Positions 7,038 through 16,403 are shown, counted from the stretch's first letter. The stretch is DNA of 55,675 nt from Bacillota bacterium (GCA_023388635.1 JAEWFW010000052.1:1-55675); one strand, 5' to 3'. Translations and numbers: made by a program. Notes: generated by a model not told the origin, from the letters alone.

Positions 7038-8963
7038 ATGATAATGGAGATAACGTCAACGGCAGACAGTCATAAGTATGATACTCTGATTCAAATAATA
7101 GACAAGCTGTGTCAGGAAGCCCCAGTACAATATAAGCGGTATTACCCTTCGGAGTTGGACGTAGAGAAGGTAAACGCTGCTAGATCGCTTGCGTTTATTC
7201 ACTTGTACCTCAAAGTGAAGTTTGGCTTAACTGAATTTAAGGAAAGGGAAGAACTTATATGTGATGGTCCATATGATGGGGGAATCGACGCATACTACGT
7301 CGATAGTGATAGGAGATGCATCTATTTCATTCAATCGAAGTTCAGAACAAACCCCAAAAATTTCGTCAACAAAGAAATTGATCTTAAAGAAATTTTGATG
7401 ATGGAAATTGATAGAATTACCCGAGGTGAAACTTCCGACGAGGATGGTAATCAATACAATGGAAGAATTCAAGAGTTAATTAAAAAAATTCAATCGATAC
7501 CTGACATATCAAGATATAGTTATCGAGTTATTATTTTGGCAAATTTAAAAAATATTAAAGAATCGAACTTGAAAAAGCTGACGGATGCAAATCCCGTAAC
7601 TGTCTTTAATTTTGAAAAATGTTATAACGAACTGGTTTTTCCGATCGTTTGTGGTACTCATTACGAAGAGTCCGATTTGTATATCGATATCAATATAGCG
7701 AATAAAGACTTTTTGCAATCGCGCATCAGTTATCCAGTAAAAACCAAAGAGGTAGAGTGTGAAATAACACTATTATTTGTATCAACATTTGAAATCGCAC
7801 GGATTTTATATAAATACAAGAACTCTATTTTAAAGTTTAATCCCCGAAGCTATCTGGACATAGCCAAAAACCCAGTTAATAAAGAAATTCGCAAAACTAT
7901 TATCGAGAACGAGACGAATGAGTTTTCGTTATTTAATAATGGCATTACAATGCTATCGGATGAAACTAATTTTAATGAGAAGGTCGGCAGGAAAGGTAAA
8001 GGTCAGCTACATATCAAAAATCCGCAAATAATCAATGGGGGACAGACAGCCTACACTCTAAGTAAAATATATTCGGACAATAAGCATAGAGATAATGTCA
8101 AGGAACTATTTAGTAACAAAGAAGTAATGCTTAAAATTATAACATTTACGGGGGAGGAGATAGACAAAGATAAGACGAAAAATGAGGCAATTCTAAATCT
8201 GATAGAAGATGTTTCAATTGCCACCAACCAGCAATCAGCCGTAGTAGAAGCTGACAGAAGATCAAATGACAAGATTCAAATATTGTTGCAAGACAGAATC
8301 TTTAAGTCATATGGGTATTTTTACGAACGAAAACGCGGTGAATTCTATGATGGTCAAGAACAAGGATATATTACAAATGATAAAATCATTGATAGGGATT
8401 TGTTCTTTAGATTATGCTGTGCCGTTGAGAATTTACCAAAGGAAGCCAGAAGAAACAGCGATAATGTATTGTTTAGAAAAAATATATTTGATGCGGTTTT
8501 AAATGATATCGAAAAAACTGACCTGTATTTCTTTGCGTATTTGTGTTATCAAAAACTTGACGATGTCCAAAAAAAGCTACATAAATCAGATAATAAAGAC
8601 GGTTTTATCAATTACGGACAAGGATTAAGGTATGGTAAATACGCAATTATCAATGCTATAGTCAGAATGCTCGATGAAGAAGTGACACCCGGCAATGCCA
8701 ATGAGTTAGTTCATACGTATGTGTTGAAGGCACTATCTGTATGGAAAGACTTTGAAAAGTTTGCAACGGAGCGGAATAAAAACATGGATTACTTTTTTAC
8801 GTATGTGGATGATGAAGGAGTAACACATTGGGAAAAGAATTTTGATGGATATTATAAAGGCAGAACGATTAACGATGATTTGGAGCTGTTTTTTAGCAAT
8901 TATAATTCCGAAGAAGTTAATGAAGTTGACGAAGAAGATAAGCTGCTATACGAATTAGTATAA
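7038..8963 (+). CDS. AIPR-domain protein with PD-(D/E)XK nuclease-like N-terminus (candidate phage defence)
   Basis: 641 residues. An N-terminal segment has YDGGIDAYYVD (Asp84) followed by CIYFIQSKF (Gln99-x-Lys101), the D-...-QxK spacing of PD-(D/E)XK nucleases. The central part carries the AIPR family blocks LFNNGITML and PQIINGGQTAYTLS, then SIATNQQSAVVEADRRSND. AIPR proteins are described as abortive-infection, phage-resistance genes often found near restriction systems. No methylase or second subunit lies next to it. The gene is clearly more AT-rich than its neighbours and sits between two broken genes, suggesting transfer. No strong ribosome site is seen; an ATG at 7044 is an alternative. 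Confidence 0.85.
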   Translation: MIMEITSTADSHKYDTLIQIIDKLCQEAPVQYKRYYPSELDVEKVNAARSLAFIHLYLKVKFGLTEFKEREELICDGPYDGGIDAYYVDSDRRCIYFIQSKFRTNPKNFVNKEIDLKEILMMEIDRITRGETSDEDGNQYNGRIQELIKKIQSIPDISRYSYRVIILANLKNIKESNLKKLTDANPVTVFNFEKCYNELVFPIVCGTHYEESDLYIDINIANKDFLQSRISYPVKTKEVECEITLLFVSTFEIARILYKYKNSILKFNPRSYLDIAKNPVNKEIRKTIIENETNEFSLFNNGITMLSDETNFNEKVGRKGKGQLHIKNPQIINGGQTAYTLSKIYSDNKHRDNVKELFSNKEVMLKIITFTGEEIDKDKTKNEAILNLIEDVSIATNQQSAVVEADRRSNDKIQILLQDRIFKSYGYFYERKRGEFYDGQEQGYITNDKIIDRDLFFRLCCAVENLPKEARRNSDNVLFRKNIFDAVLNDIEKTDLYFFAYLCYQKLDDVQKKLHKSDNKDGFINYGQGLRYGKYAIINAIVRMLDEEVTPGNANELVHTYVLKALSVWKDFEKFATERNKNMDYFFTYVDDEGVTHWEKNFDGYYKGRTINDDLELFFSNYNSEEVNEVDEEDKLLYELV

Positions 8964-9063
8964 ACAGGTTATTAAACTTCTGAAAGATTTTGACGTTTAC
9001 ATGTAGGATTTCTCTTGCCCGGAAAGTGACTGGATGGTTGACATGATAATAGGAGGTAAAGTG

Positions 9064-10548
9064 ATGCAAAAAGTAGTGGTTGTCGGTGCTGGAATTGCCG
9101 GTCTTACAGCAGGTGTCTACGCACTGCAAAGCGGGTTCGATGTTACGATTTATGAAAGTCATACGATACCGGGAGGGGCATCTACAAGTTGGAGGCGAAA
9201 GGGTTACTTATTTGAAGGAGGTATGCACTGGCTGACAGGTTCATCACCGAAAACCTCATTGCATAAACTCTGGCGTGAAGTGGGGGCTTTGGACGATAGC
9301 GTCCGCGTGCATAAACGTGATCCTTTTCTTGTTGCTCAATATGACGATCAGACAGCGTATCTCTACCGAGATGTAGAGAGGATGCGCAGGCATTTTTTGG
9401 AGATTGCACCGGAGGACAAGACAGAAATAAACAGGTTGTGCAGGGATATAGCGAGATTCACAAAAATGGATATGCCTATTGTGGATATAAAGGGTGTAAA
9501 GGTCAAAAATAAATCATCTATGCCCTTCTCAGCGCTTATTAGCATGTTGCCGGCTCTGCTTCGTCTGTCTTTTTATGCAAATCAGACTTCCCGGGAGTAT
9601 ACGAAACGGTTTAAAAGCCCACTTTTACAACGTTTGCTTGAAAGTGTAGCAGGCGCTGATAACAATGCGATGGCGACAATTTTTACGATAGCGACACTTG
9701 TCTCTGGAGACGGTGGGTATCCCGAGGGAGGTTCACTTAGTATGGCTGGTCGTATGGCAAAACATTTTGAGCGATTGGGAGGCAGAATACAGTACGGTAA
9801 GGCGGTAAACAGGGTGACTGTGGAAAATGGCACTGTCTGCGGTGTTATTGTGAACGGAGAGCAGATACCGGCAGATGCTGTGATTGTGACTCAGGATACG
9901 TTTGCTGCGATTGACGCCCTGTTCGATCCACCTATCCGTGAACCATGGGCAGAAAAGATGCGTAAAAGCACAAAGCCTATGTTGTGTACTTTTATTAGCG
10001 TAGGTGTGGAGGAGGATTTATCCGATATGCCGGAGTGCCTGACCTTTGTTACGGATGTACCTCTTTCGTGCGGCGGGGAGCAGCATTCTGTTATAGACAT
10101 CAATAATTATGCGGGTTATAAAGGATATGCACCGGAGGGATGCACGGCAATTACTTCTATAATTTCCGGCGATAGCTACGAGTTTTGGAAATCCTGCAAA
10201 GAAAATGGCACGTATGAGATTGAGAAGCAAAAGCTCGCGGAGGCGTTTATTGAAATTCTTATAAAAAAATATCCACAGACTGCCAGAAAGATAGCTGTAT
10301 GGGATGTGGCGACACCGCTGACATATGAGCGTTATCTGCATTCTTATAAAGGCTCTTGGATGTCAATCATGGAGAAGGGCAGCAAACCGGAAAGCTACCC
10401 TACAAAACCTGAGAGCATTAAGCATTTATACTTCGCCGGTCAGCGTCTGATGGCTCCAGGAGGGCTTCCTGTAGCCGCAGAAACAGGAAGAAAGGCGGTT
10501 CAGTATCTATGCAGGGATACTGATACGGTATTTCAAGGAAGTCTTTAA
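9064..10548 (+). CDS. NAD(P)/FAD-dependent oxidoreductase, CrtI/retinol-saturase-like
   Basis: 494 residues. The N-terminal dinucleotide-binding motif VVVVGAGIAGLTAGVYALQ is followed by the acidic ribose-binding end (YESHTIPGG) and GGMHWLTGSSP; the C-terminus has the second FAD motif (YFAGQRLMAPGGLPVAAETG). This is the layout of phytoene-desaturase/carotenoid-isomerase-like flavoproteins. The substrate is unknown, and no carotenoid genes are nearby. The start at 9064 has AGGAGG at 9052-9057; a GTG at 9061 and an ATG at 9034 are weaker. Its stop overlaps the RhuM remnant on the other strand by 4 bp. Confidence 0.85.
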   Translation: MQKVVVVGAGIAGLTAGVYALQSGFDVTIYESHTIPGGASTSWRRKGYLFEGGMHWLTGSSPKTSLHKLWREVGALDDSVRVHKRDPFLVAQYDDQTAYLYRDVERMRRHFLEIAPEDKTEINRLCRDIARFTKMDMPIVDIKGVKVKNKSSMPFSALISMLPALLRLSFYANQTSREYTKRFKSPLLQRLLESVAGADNNAMATIFTIATLVSGDGGYPEGGSLSMAGRMAKHFERLGGRIQYGKAVNRVTVENGTVCGVIVNGEQIPADAVIVTQDTFAAIDALFDPPIREPWAEKMRKSTKPMLCTFISVGVEEDLSDMPECLTFVTDVPLSCGGEQHSVIDINNYAGYKGYAPEGCTAITSIISGDSYEFWKSCKENGTYEIEKQKLAEAFIEILIKKYPQTARKIAVWDVATPLTYERYLHSYKGSWMSIMEKGSKPESYPTKPESIKHLYFAGQRLMAPGGLPVAAETGRKAVQYLCRDTDTVFQGSL

Positions 10549-10901
10549 TGTTTTTTTGTTATGAATATACTAGAAATAATTATTTTTTGATAAAAACGGC
10601 GTTCCGAAAGCCGAATCTCTTGAATTTCTTCAAGAAGGCGCTCGAAATAATCCTCATCAAGAAATGCACCGTTTTCCATACGCTTTCTGTCAATTAGATA
10701 TCCACGCAAAGCATAATCGCGCAAAACTCCTGTTGTCCATTGGCGAAAAGCTGTCGCACGTTTTGAATTTACACGATACCCCACAGCTATAATAGCATCT
10801 AGGTTATAATGTTTAACATTACGTTTAACTTCGCGGTTGCCTTCGATTTGAACTACCGAGAAATCCTCGGTAGTTGACTTTATTTCTGAAATCACTCGCA
10901 T
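10545..10901 (-). pseudogene. RhuM-family fragment
   Basis: 118 residues corresponding to the middle of RhuM proteins (KHYNLDAIIAVGYRVNSKRA, TAFRQWTTGVLRDYALRGY, ERLLEEIQEIRLSERRFYQK). Intact members are around 330 residues. Here the N-terminal DNA-interacting part is missing and homology ends at FYQKI, after which the frame reads IISSIFITKKH and stops. No ribosome site precedes the ATG. It is probably a decayed remnant, perhaps of a mobile or virulence-type cassette. Confidence 0.7.
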
Positions 10902-10920
10902 ACAGCTTTTTGTTTGTTTA

Positions 10921-10945
10921 GGGGCTTATTGGATAAGCCCCTTTT
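10921..10945 (+). terminator. hairpin terminator overlapping the iorB stop
   Basis: GGGGCTTAT (10921-10929), TGG, ATAAGCCCC (10933-10941), then TTTT on the plus strand. It should stop plus-strand transcripts entering the ior operon. The iorB stop codon lies inside the stem. Confidence 0.6.
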
Positions 10946-11519
10946 CAAATGCTTGTTTATTGCATTCTAGCAATCGCGCTGGGATTGTCTGTTCCAGTGC
11001 CGATATCCAGTGGGATTTGTCAATCGGCAAGCGTTTCGCTAAATGGCCGAGCAATACGATGTTGAGTGTCTTTGCATTGCCGCAGTCTAAGGCAATATCC
11101 AGGGCATTGACGCAATAGATAGTGATGCCGATATCGGACAACTTTGTCGGTATTTTCTCTGGATAATCGGCGACGCCCATGATAACCGGCATCGGTTCGA
11201 TTTGTTGGTCGTTGGCGATCAGGATGCCTGTCGGTTTCATGTATTCTGCCCAGCGATAGCCTTCTAACTGTTCAAAGGCGACGATGTAATCGGCTTCACC
11301 TCTGTCAATCGTCGGCGAGGCGATGTCGTTTCCGATCCGCACTTGGGTGACGACGCTACCGCCGCGTTGTGACATACCTTTGATTTCCGACATTTTCACA
11401 TCGTATCCTGCATTGAGCGCCATTTGACTGAGTACTTTGGCGGCGAGGATTGTCCCTTGACCGCCGACACCGACGAGCAAAATGTTGATCGTTTCTTGAG
11501 TTTGATTTGGGGTACTCAT
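10926..11519 (-). CDS. iorB: indolepyruvate oxidoreductase subunit beta
   Basis: 197 residues; gamma-type domain of 2-oxoacid:ferredoxin oxidoreductases. Near the N-terminus NILLVGVGGQGTILAAKVL and then EIKGMSQRGGSV are the conserved family motifs. With IorA it oxidatively decarboxylates indolepyruvate and other aryl pyruvates to aryl-acetyl-CoA, reducing ferredoxin. The ATG at 11517-11519 follows the iorA stop by one base, with GGAGGG inside the iorA end; a frame extending to 11642 lies within iorA and is rejected. Confidence 0.93.
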   Translation of the reverse strand: MSTPNQTQETINILLVGVGGQGTILAAKVLSQMALNAGYDVKMSEIKGMSQRGGSVVTQVRIGNDIASPTIDRGEADYIVAFEQLEGYRWAEYMKPTGILIANDQQIEPMPVIMGVADYPEKIPTKLSDIGITIYCVNALDIALDCGNAKTLNIVLLGHLAKRLPIDKSHWISALEQTIPARLLECNKQAFEKGLIQ

Positions 11520-11520
11520 A

Positions 11521-13293
11521 TCAACATCCCTCCGTTCGTTTGCTTTGCTTGACAATCGCATCGAAATGGCACAGTTGTACACAGAGGTCGCAACCAAAGC
11601 ACAAGGTTTGATTGATCGTGATACGTCCGTCTTTTTTGACAATGGCAGGGCAGCCGATACGCATACAGGAAGTACAAGTTGTGCAATTTTCGTTGATTGT
11701 CACCGGTTCATATTTGTTCTTGTCGACGAAGATACAAGGGTGTTCTACGATGATGACTGACGGTTCTTCTGTGGCAAGCTCTTGCTTGATTAAATTCTCC
11801 AAATGTTTCAGTTCAAACGGAGCCGCTTTGAATACGCGGTTGACACCAAGTGCTTTACAGAGTAATTCTAAGTCGATTTCTTTTGCCGGTGCGCCCATCA
11901 GTGTCTGCCCGCTTGCAGGATTATGCTGCTGTCCGGTCATGGCAGTGATTCTGTTGTCGAGAATCAATGTTGTGGTGCTGCCGCCGTTGTAGACGATGTC
12001 CATTAAGCCGTTAACTCCTGTGTGCAGGAATGTGGAATCGCCGATTACGGCAACGGTTTTGCCTTTGAGATCGGGATTTGCCAATTCCATGCCGTGGGCG
12101 CCACCGATGCTGTACCCCATACAAATGGTCGTATCCATGGCATTTAATGGCGCAAGCGCCCCTAATGTATAGCAGCCGATATCACCGGATACGGTGAGTT
12201 TCATTTTTTTCAATGTAAAGAAAACGCCTCGGTGGGGGCATCCCGGACAGAGGACAGGCGGACGACCAGGAGCCGGTTTTTCGGACAATTTGTCTGCCAC
12301 TGTAATGGCTGCTTCCAGATTGCCGATCGTTTCACCGCTGATCTTCTGCCGCAAAATTTGTACAGATAATTCTCCGATGTTTGGTAGCAAATCCTTGCCT
12401 GTGACTTGTATGCCCATGGCGCGAATTTGTTCTTCAAGATAGGGTTCGAGTTCCTCGATCACGTATAAATGCTCGACTTGGGCGGCAAATTCACGGATTT
12501 TCTGTTTCGGTATCGGATGCGTGAAGCCTAGTTTAAGAATCGACGCATTTGGCAGCGCTTCTTTGGCATATTGATAGGAAATCCCGCTGGTGATGATACC
12601 GATGGAAGTGTCCTTCCATTCGACCCGGTTGCAAGGTGTCGTTTCACTGTATTGTTCCAGCTCATGTAGGCGCTTCTCGACTACGAAGCGGCGTTGTTTG
12701 GCATGGGCAGGTACCATGACGTATTTCGCTGCGTCTTTTTTGTATGGTTTGACGGGTACGTCAAGGCGTTCTCCGATTTCTACGAGACTGAGAGAATGGG
12801 AGATACGTGTCGTCGTTCGCAGTATCACTGGTGTATCGTATTGTTCGCTGATATCTAGGGCGAGACCGACCATGTCTTTGGCTTCCTGACTGTCGCTTGG
12901 TTCCAATAAGGGAATTTTGGCGAATTTGGCAAAAAAACGGTTGTCTTGTTCGTTCTGTGAGCTGTGCATACCCGGATCATCGGCGGAGATAATTACAAGT
13001 CCTCCGTGAACACCGGAATAGGCGGCGGTCATCAATGGATCTGCTGCGACATTGAGACCAACGTGCTTCATGGCAACTAAGGCACGCGCTCCGGCGGTGG
13101 ATGCACCAATGGCGACTTCCAGTGCGACTTTTTCGTTAGGTGCCCATTCGCTGTAGACACTGTCTTTGTATTTCGGCATGTTCTCTAAAATTTCTGTGCT
13201 TGGCGTACCGGGATAAGCAGCCGCCACGCGTACACCGTATTCGTAAGCACCACGGGCAATTGCTTCATTTCCGGACATCAGTTGTTTGACCAT
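11521..13293 (-). CDS. iorA: indolepyruvate ferredoxin oxidoreductase subunit alpha
   Basis: 590 residues, full length. The N-terminal pyrimidine domain begins LMSGNEAIARGAYEYGVRVAAAYPGTPSTE; the TPP-binding part has CPGCPHRGVF, GDIGCYTLG and GDSTFLHTGVNGL. The C-terminal ferredoxin domain (about 530-580) holds CTTCTSCMRIGCP and CFGCDLCVQLC, ligands for two [4Fe-4S] clusters. It catalyses the decarboxylating step of aromatic amino acid fermentation or, in reverse, reductive synthesis of aryl pyruvates. It precedes iorB by one base and follows paaK by 26 bp, so paaK-iorA-iorB are likely one transcript. AAGGAGGAG precedes the ATG. Confidence 0.95.
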   Translation of the reverse strand: MVKQLMSGNEAIARGAYEYGVRVAAAYPGTPSTEILENMPKYKDSVYSEWAPNEKVALEVAIGASTAGARALVAMKHVGLNVAADPLMTAAYSGVHGGLVIISADDPGMHSSQNEQDNRFFAKFAKIPLLEPSDSQEAKDMVGLALDISEQYDTPVILRTTTRISHSLSLVEIGERLDVPVKPYKKDAAKYVMVPAHAKQRRFVVEKRLHELEQYSETTPCNRVEWKDTSIGIITSGISYQYAKEALPNASILKLGFTHPIPKQKIREFAAQVEHLYVIEELEPYLEEQIRAMGIQVTGKDLLPNIGELSVQILRQKISGETIGNLEAAITVADKLSEKPAPGRPPVLCPGCPHRGVFFTLKKMKLTVSGDIGCYTLGALAPLNAMDTTICMGYSIGGAHGMELANPDLKGKTVAVIGDSTFLHTGVNGLMDIVYNGGSTTTLILDNRITAMTGQQHNPASGQTLMGAPAKEIDLELLCKALGVNRVFKAAPFELKHLENLIKQELATEEPSVIIVEHPCIFVDKNKYEPVTINENCTTCTSCMRIGCPAIVKKDGRITINQTLCFGCDLCVQLCHFDAIVKQSKRTEGC

Positions 13294-13319
13294 CGGTTTC
13301 TCCTCCTTATCTTTAGAAA

Positions 13320-14603
13320 TTATATCACATGGGCATTGCGCCGATCAACGACGCGGACAGCTTTTCCCAGACTTCGCTCAAGGGATTTCGGTTCCAGCAG
13401 TTTTACTTTTGCCGAGACTGATAAGACTGTTTTGATGCGTTCATGAATTGTATTTTCCAATAATTCCAAATCGCGATATACTCCGGTGAAATAGTTGGGG
13501 TCCATTTCCACATGAACTTCAATGTTGTCCAGGTGCCCTTTTTTGGTGACGATGATCTGATAATGGGTTGTCGTACCATCGGTCGTTGCCAAGACACTTT
13601 CAATCTGTGACGGGAAAATGTTGACACCGCGGATGACGAGCATGTCGTCTGTCCGTCCGGTGACTTTTTCCATACGCATGAAAGGGTTGCCGCACGAACA
13701 AGGTTCACTGATGATACGGCTGATATCCCGAGTGCGGTAGCGTATGACCGGGAAGGCTTCCTTTGTCAAAGTGGTAAATACCAATTCTCCCTTTTCCCCC
13801 GGCAATACAGGCTGTTCCGTAACGGGGTCGATGACTTCGACTAGGAAATGATCTTCGTTGATATGCATTCCATGTTTGCACTGACATTCACCGGCGACAC
13901 CGGGACCGACGAGTTCAGTCAGACCATAATTGTCGGTAGCGATCAGTCCGAGGCGCTTTTCGATTTCTTGACGCATGTCTTCTGTCCAAGGTTCGGAGCC
14001 GAACATTCCTACTCGCAATGATAAGTCTTTGACCGGATCAATCCCCATTTCTTCGGCTACTTCTGCCAGATGTAAGGCATATGTTGGTGTGCAAATGAGC
14101 ACCGTCGTCTGGAAATCCTGCATCAGCATAATCTGCTTTTTCGTCTGACCGACAGATGCAGGGATTATCAGCGTGCCGAGCTTTTCCAAACCGTAATGAA
14201 GACCGAAGCCGCCGGTAAAAAGACCGTATCCAAAGCATATCTGTGCCCGATCTCTGTGGGTGATGCCGACGTTTGCTGCCAGACGCGCGACGACTTCCGA
14301 CCAAGTATTCAGATCGTTTCGCGTATAGCCGACGACGATTGGCTTGCCGGTCGTACCGGAGGATGCGTGGACACGAACGATGTCGTCCATGTCGGCTGCA
14401 AATAGGTGGAAGGGATAATTGTCGCGCAGTGCGTCTTTCGTTGTAAAGGGCAGTTTTCGCAAATCGTCAAGCGAGCGTATATCTGCCGGTGTTATGCCGA
14501 GAGCAGTGAATGCCTCACGGTAGTGGGGCACTTTGTCATAGACGCGCTGTACAGTTTGTTGCAGACGGGTAAGTTGCAGTGTTTCTAATGATTCTCGATT
14601 CAC
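13320..14603 (-). CDS. paaK: phenylacetate-CoA ligase (first copy)
   Basis: 427 residues from the GTG at 14603, which has AAGGAG nine bases upstream; an in-frame ATG at 14624 would add MKRRWQP but lacks a ribosome site, though a similar W-x-P occurs at this place in relatives. The AMP-binding motif HASSGTTGKPIVVGYT, GLTELVGPGVAGEC and the C-terminal RTDDMLVIRGVNIFPSQIES are PaaK landmarks. It makes aryl-acetyl-CoA from aryl acetate and ATP, or gains ATP in reverse. The gene leads the iorAB unit. Confidence 0.92.
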   Translation of the reverse strand: MNRESLETLQLTRLQQTVQRVYDKVPHYREAFTALGITPADIRSLDDLRKLPFTTKDALRDNYPFHLFAADMDDIVRVHASSGTTGKPIVVGYTRNDLNTWSEVVARLAANVGITHRDRAQICFGYGLFTGGFGLHYGLEKLGTLIIPASVGQTKKQIMLMQDFQTTVLICTPTYALHLAEVAEEMGIDPVKDLSLRVGMFGSEPWTEDMRQEIEKRLGLIATDNYGLTELVGPGVAGECQCKHGMHINEDHFLVEVIDPVTEQPVLPGEKGELVFTTLTKEAFPVIRYRTRDISRIISEPCSCGNPFMRMEKVTGRTDDMLVIRGVNIFPSQIESVLATTDGTTTHYQIIVTKKGHLDNIEVHVEMDPNYFTGVYRDLELLENTIHERIKTVLSVSAKVKLLEPKSLERSLGKAVRVVDRRNAHVI

Positions 14604-14666
14604 TGGTTGCCATCTCCTTTTCATTGATTACATTTTCAGTTGATTATTGCAAATGATCATAGCCAA

Positions 14667-16178
14667 TTAATGGATTGTAGCTTGTTTACCGTTTGGGATT
14701 GTAGAATCTTGATCGTTGTCGGCAAAGGCGCGTTCAACTGTTTCCATCGGCAAAGGTTGTGTCAGCAGGCTGACAATCGGAACGATCAGCAGCGGTACGA
14801 GCATTGCCAACGATCCAGCCATTGGCGATGTAATTCCGTATTTCCCGCCGTATAGATTTAATATTATAGAAATACTCATTCCACATATAGCGCCGACCCA
14901 GGCAGCGATTTTTGTCGTTTTTCTCCAGAAAAGCCCGTAGAGATAAGGTGCCAGAAAAGCACCGGCGACGGTTCCCCAGGATAAACTCATCAGTTGCAGG
15001 ATAAATGTCGGTTTGGCAATGGTGATAAATAGTGAAATTAGGATAAAGAACAGACAAAGCAAACGTAAATAGGCAAGCTGCCGCTTGCGTGACATGTCAG
15101 GAAAGACGGAACCGAGAAAATCTATGGCAATCGATGAACTGGATACCAGTACTAGGGATGACAATGTCGATAAGGAAGCTGATAAAATCAGTAACAGAAT
15201 GAGAGCAACGACGATTTCCGGCAAAACTGTTGTGACAACCAGCGGGATAATCATGTCGGGATTAGCCGCACCGCTGGCATCGACAGGCATGGTGTTATCG
15301 AGAAACAATCGGGAAACGGCACCGGTGGCAAAAGTAGCCACCGAGATAAACAGGGCAAATAGCGTTGTTACGATCGTTGCCGCGCGCACGACGCTGGCAT
15401 CTTTGATAGCATAGAATTTCTGTACCATTTGCGGCAGTGCCCATGGACCGAGGGAAGTGAGCAGCATCAATGACATAATGGACAGCCAGCCGGGAGGACC
15501 GACGATGCTCGTCAATCCGGGATCAATTTCATGTAACTGAGAGATTCCGTTAGCCAGTCCGCCTACTTTCTCATGACCATAGATGAAATAGAGCATCACC
15601 GTGACACCGATAATCATGACGATACCCATGAAGAAGTCGGTCAATACGACGGCAAAATAGCCCCCCATCATCAGAAATGCGGCAGTCAGCAATGCCATTC
15701 CGATCGTTGCATAGATGAACGGGATATTGAATACACTCTCAAACAAATAGCTTAAACCTGTATAGACCGAGGCAGAATAAGGGACTAAAAAGACGAAAAT
15801 GATAAAGGCGGCAAAATATTTCATTCCCGGACTGTCGTAGCGTTGTTTCAAAAATTCCGGCATTGTCATGGCATTTAATCTGGCAGTCATTTCCCGCGTT
15901 CTGCGAGCCAACAACCACCAGGCAAGCATACAGCCGATAAACGCGTTGCCAATGGCAATCCACAAACCGGCATAGCCGTGTCCCCAACCGATGCTGCCGG
16001 CAAATCCGATAAAAATTACGGCAGAAAAATACGTCGTTCCATAGGCAAAGGCAGACATCCACGGTCCGACTTTCCTGCCGCCGATAAAGAAATCTTGTGC
16101 GGTTTTCGTGCGACGTATGTTGATAAAGCCGCTAAAAAGCAAAAAAACGATAAAAATTGCCAGAAAGACGTATTTCAT
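14667..16178 (-). CDS. sodium:solute symporter family protein
   Basis: 503 residues with about 13 hydrophobic helices. The N-terminal segment AQDFFIGGRKVGPWMSAFAYG and the following YFSAVIFIGFAGSIGWGHGYAGLW are SSS-family signatures (PutP/acetate-permease relatives). The substrate cannot be read from sequence; its place between two paaK genes suggests import or export of an aryl acid or aromatic amino acid (inference). The start has GAGGTGA. The 42-bp gap to paaK permits cotranscription. Confidence 0.88.
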   Translation of the reverse strand: MKYVFLAIFIVFLLFSGFINIRRTKTAQDFFIGGRKVGPWMSAFAYGTTYFSAVIFIGFAGSIGWGHGYAGLWIAIGNAFIGCMLAWWLLARRTREMTARLNAMTMPEFLKQRYDSPGMKYFAAFIIFVFLVPYSASVYTGLSYLFESVFNIPFIYATIGMALLTAAFLMMGGYFAVVLTDFFMGIVMIIGVTVMLYFIYGHEKVGGLANGISQLHEIDPGLTSIVGPPGWLSIMSLMLLTSLGPWALPQMVQKFYAIKDASVVRAATIVTTLFALFISVATFATGAVSRLFLDNTMPVDASGAANPDMIIPLVVTTVLPEIVVALILLLILSASLSTLSSLVLVSSSSIAIDFLGSVFPDMSRKRQLAYLRLLCLFFILISLFITIAKPTFILQLMSLSWGTVAGAFLAPYLYGLFWRKTTKIAAWVGAICGMSISIILNLYGGKYGITSPMAGSLAMLVPLLIVPIVSLLTQPLPMETVERAFADNDQDSTIPNGKQATIH

Positions 16179-16302
16179 ATGATAATCACCTCAAGTTGTA
16201 TATTTGCCAAAAAGCCAAAAAGCTGCAAAGCATAAAGGCTTTAAAGCAATAAAGTATAACTAGTTTAAAATTATATCAGATCAGGGGTCCATTTGTCAGT
16301 CG

Positions 16303-16345
16303 TTTTTTATTGCAATTTAAGTTTAATTTAAATTGCAATAAAAAA
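16303..16345. repeat. 18-bp perfect inverted repeat
   Basis: Arms 16303-16320 and 16328-16345 (core TTGCAATTTAA / TTAAATTGCAA) with a 7-bp centre. It is flanked by T6 on the left and A-rich sequence on the right. It lies between the ACT gene and the symporter start. It may be a regulator site for the symporter promoter, or a bidirectional terminator. Confidence 0.75.
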
Positions 16346-16367
16346 ATGGACTCCGAGAGAGTCCATT
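16345..16367 (-). terminator. terminator after the ACT-domain gene
   Basis: AATGGACTC / GAGTCCATT 9-bp stem with a 5-nt loop, followed on the minus strand by a run of Ts (complement of 16338-16346). It separates the paaK2-ACT unit from the symporter. Confidence 0.8.
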
Positions 16368-16403
16368 AAACTAACCATTTTTGTAACTAATCAAGTTTTT
16401 AAA

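Noticed and set aside
9182..9409. Antisense frames within the CrtI-like oxidoreductase
   Set aside because: No start signals and no recognisable domains.
10926..11642. Longer iorB beginning at 11642
   Set aside because: The extra 41 residues lie inside iorA, and a good ribosome site sits just before 11519.
15573..15755. Antisense open frames across the symporter, ior and paaK genes
   Set aside because: Low-complexity or shadow translations without ribosome sites, opposite well-supported genes.
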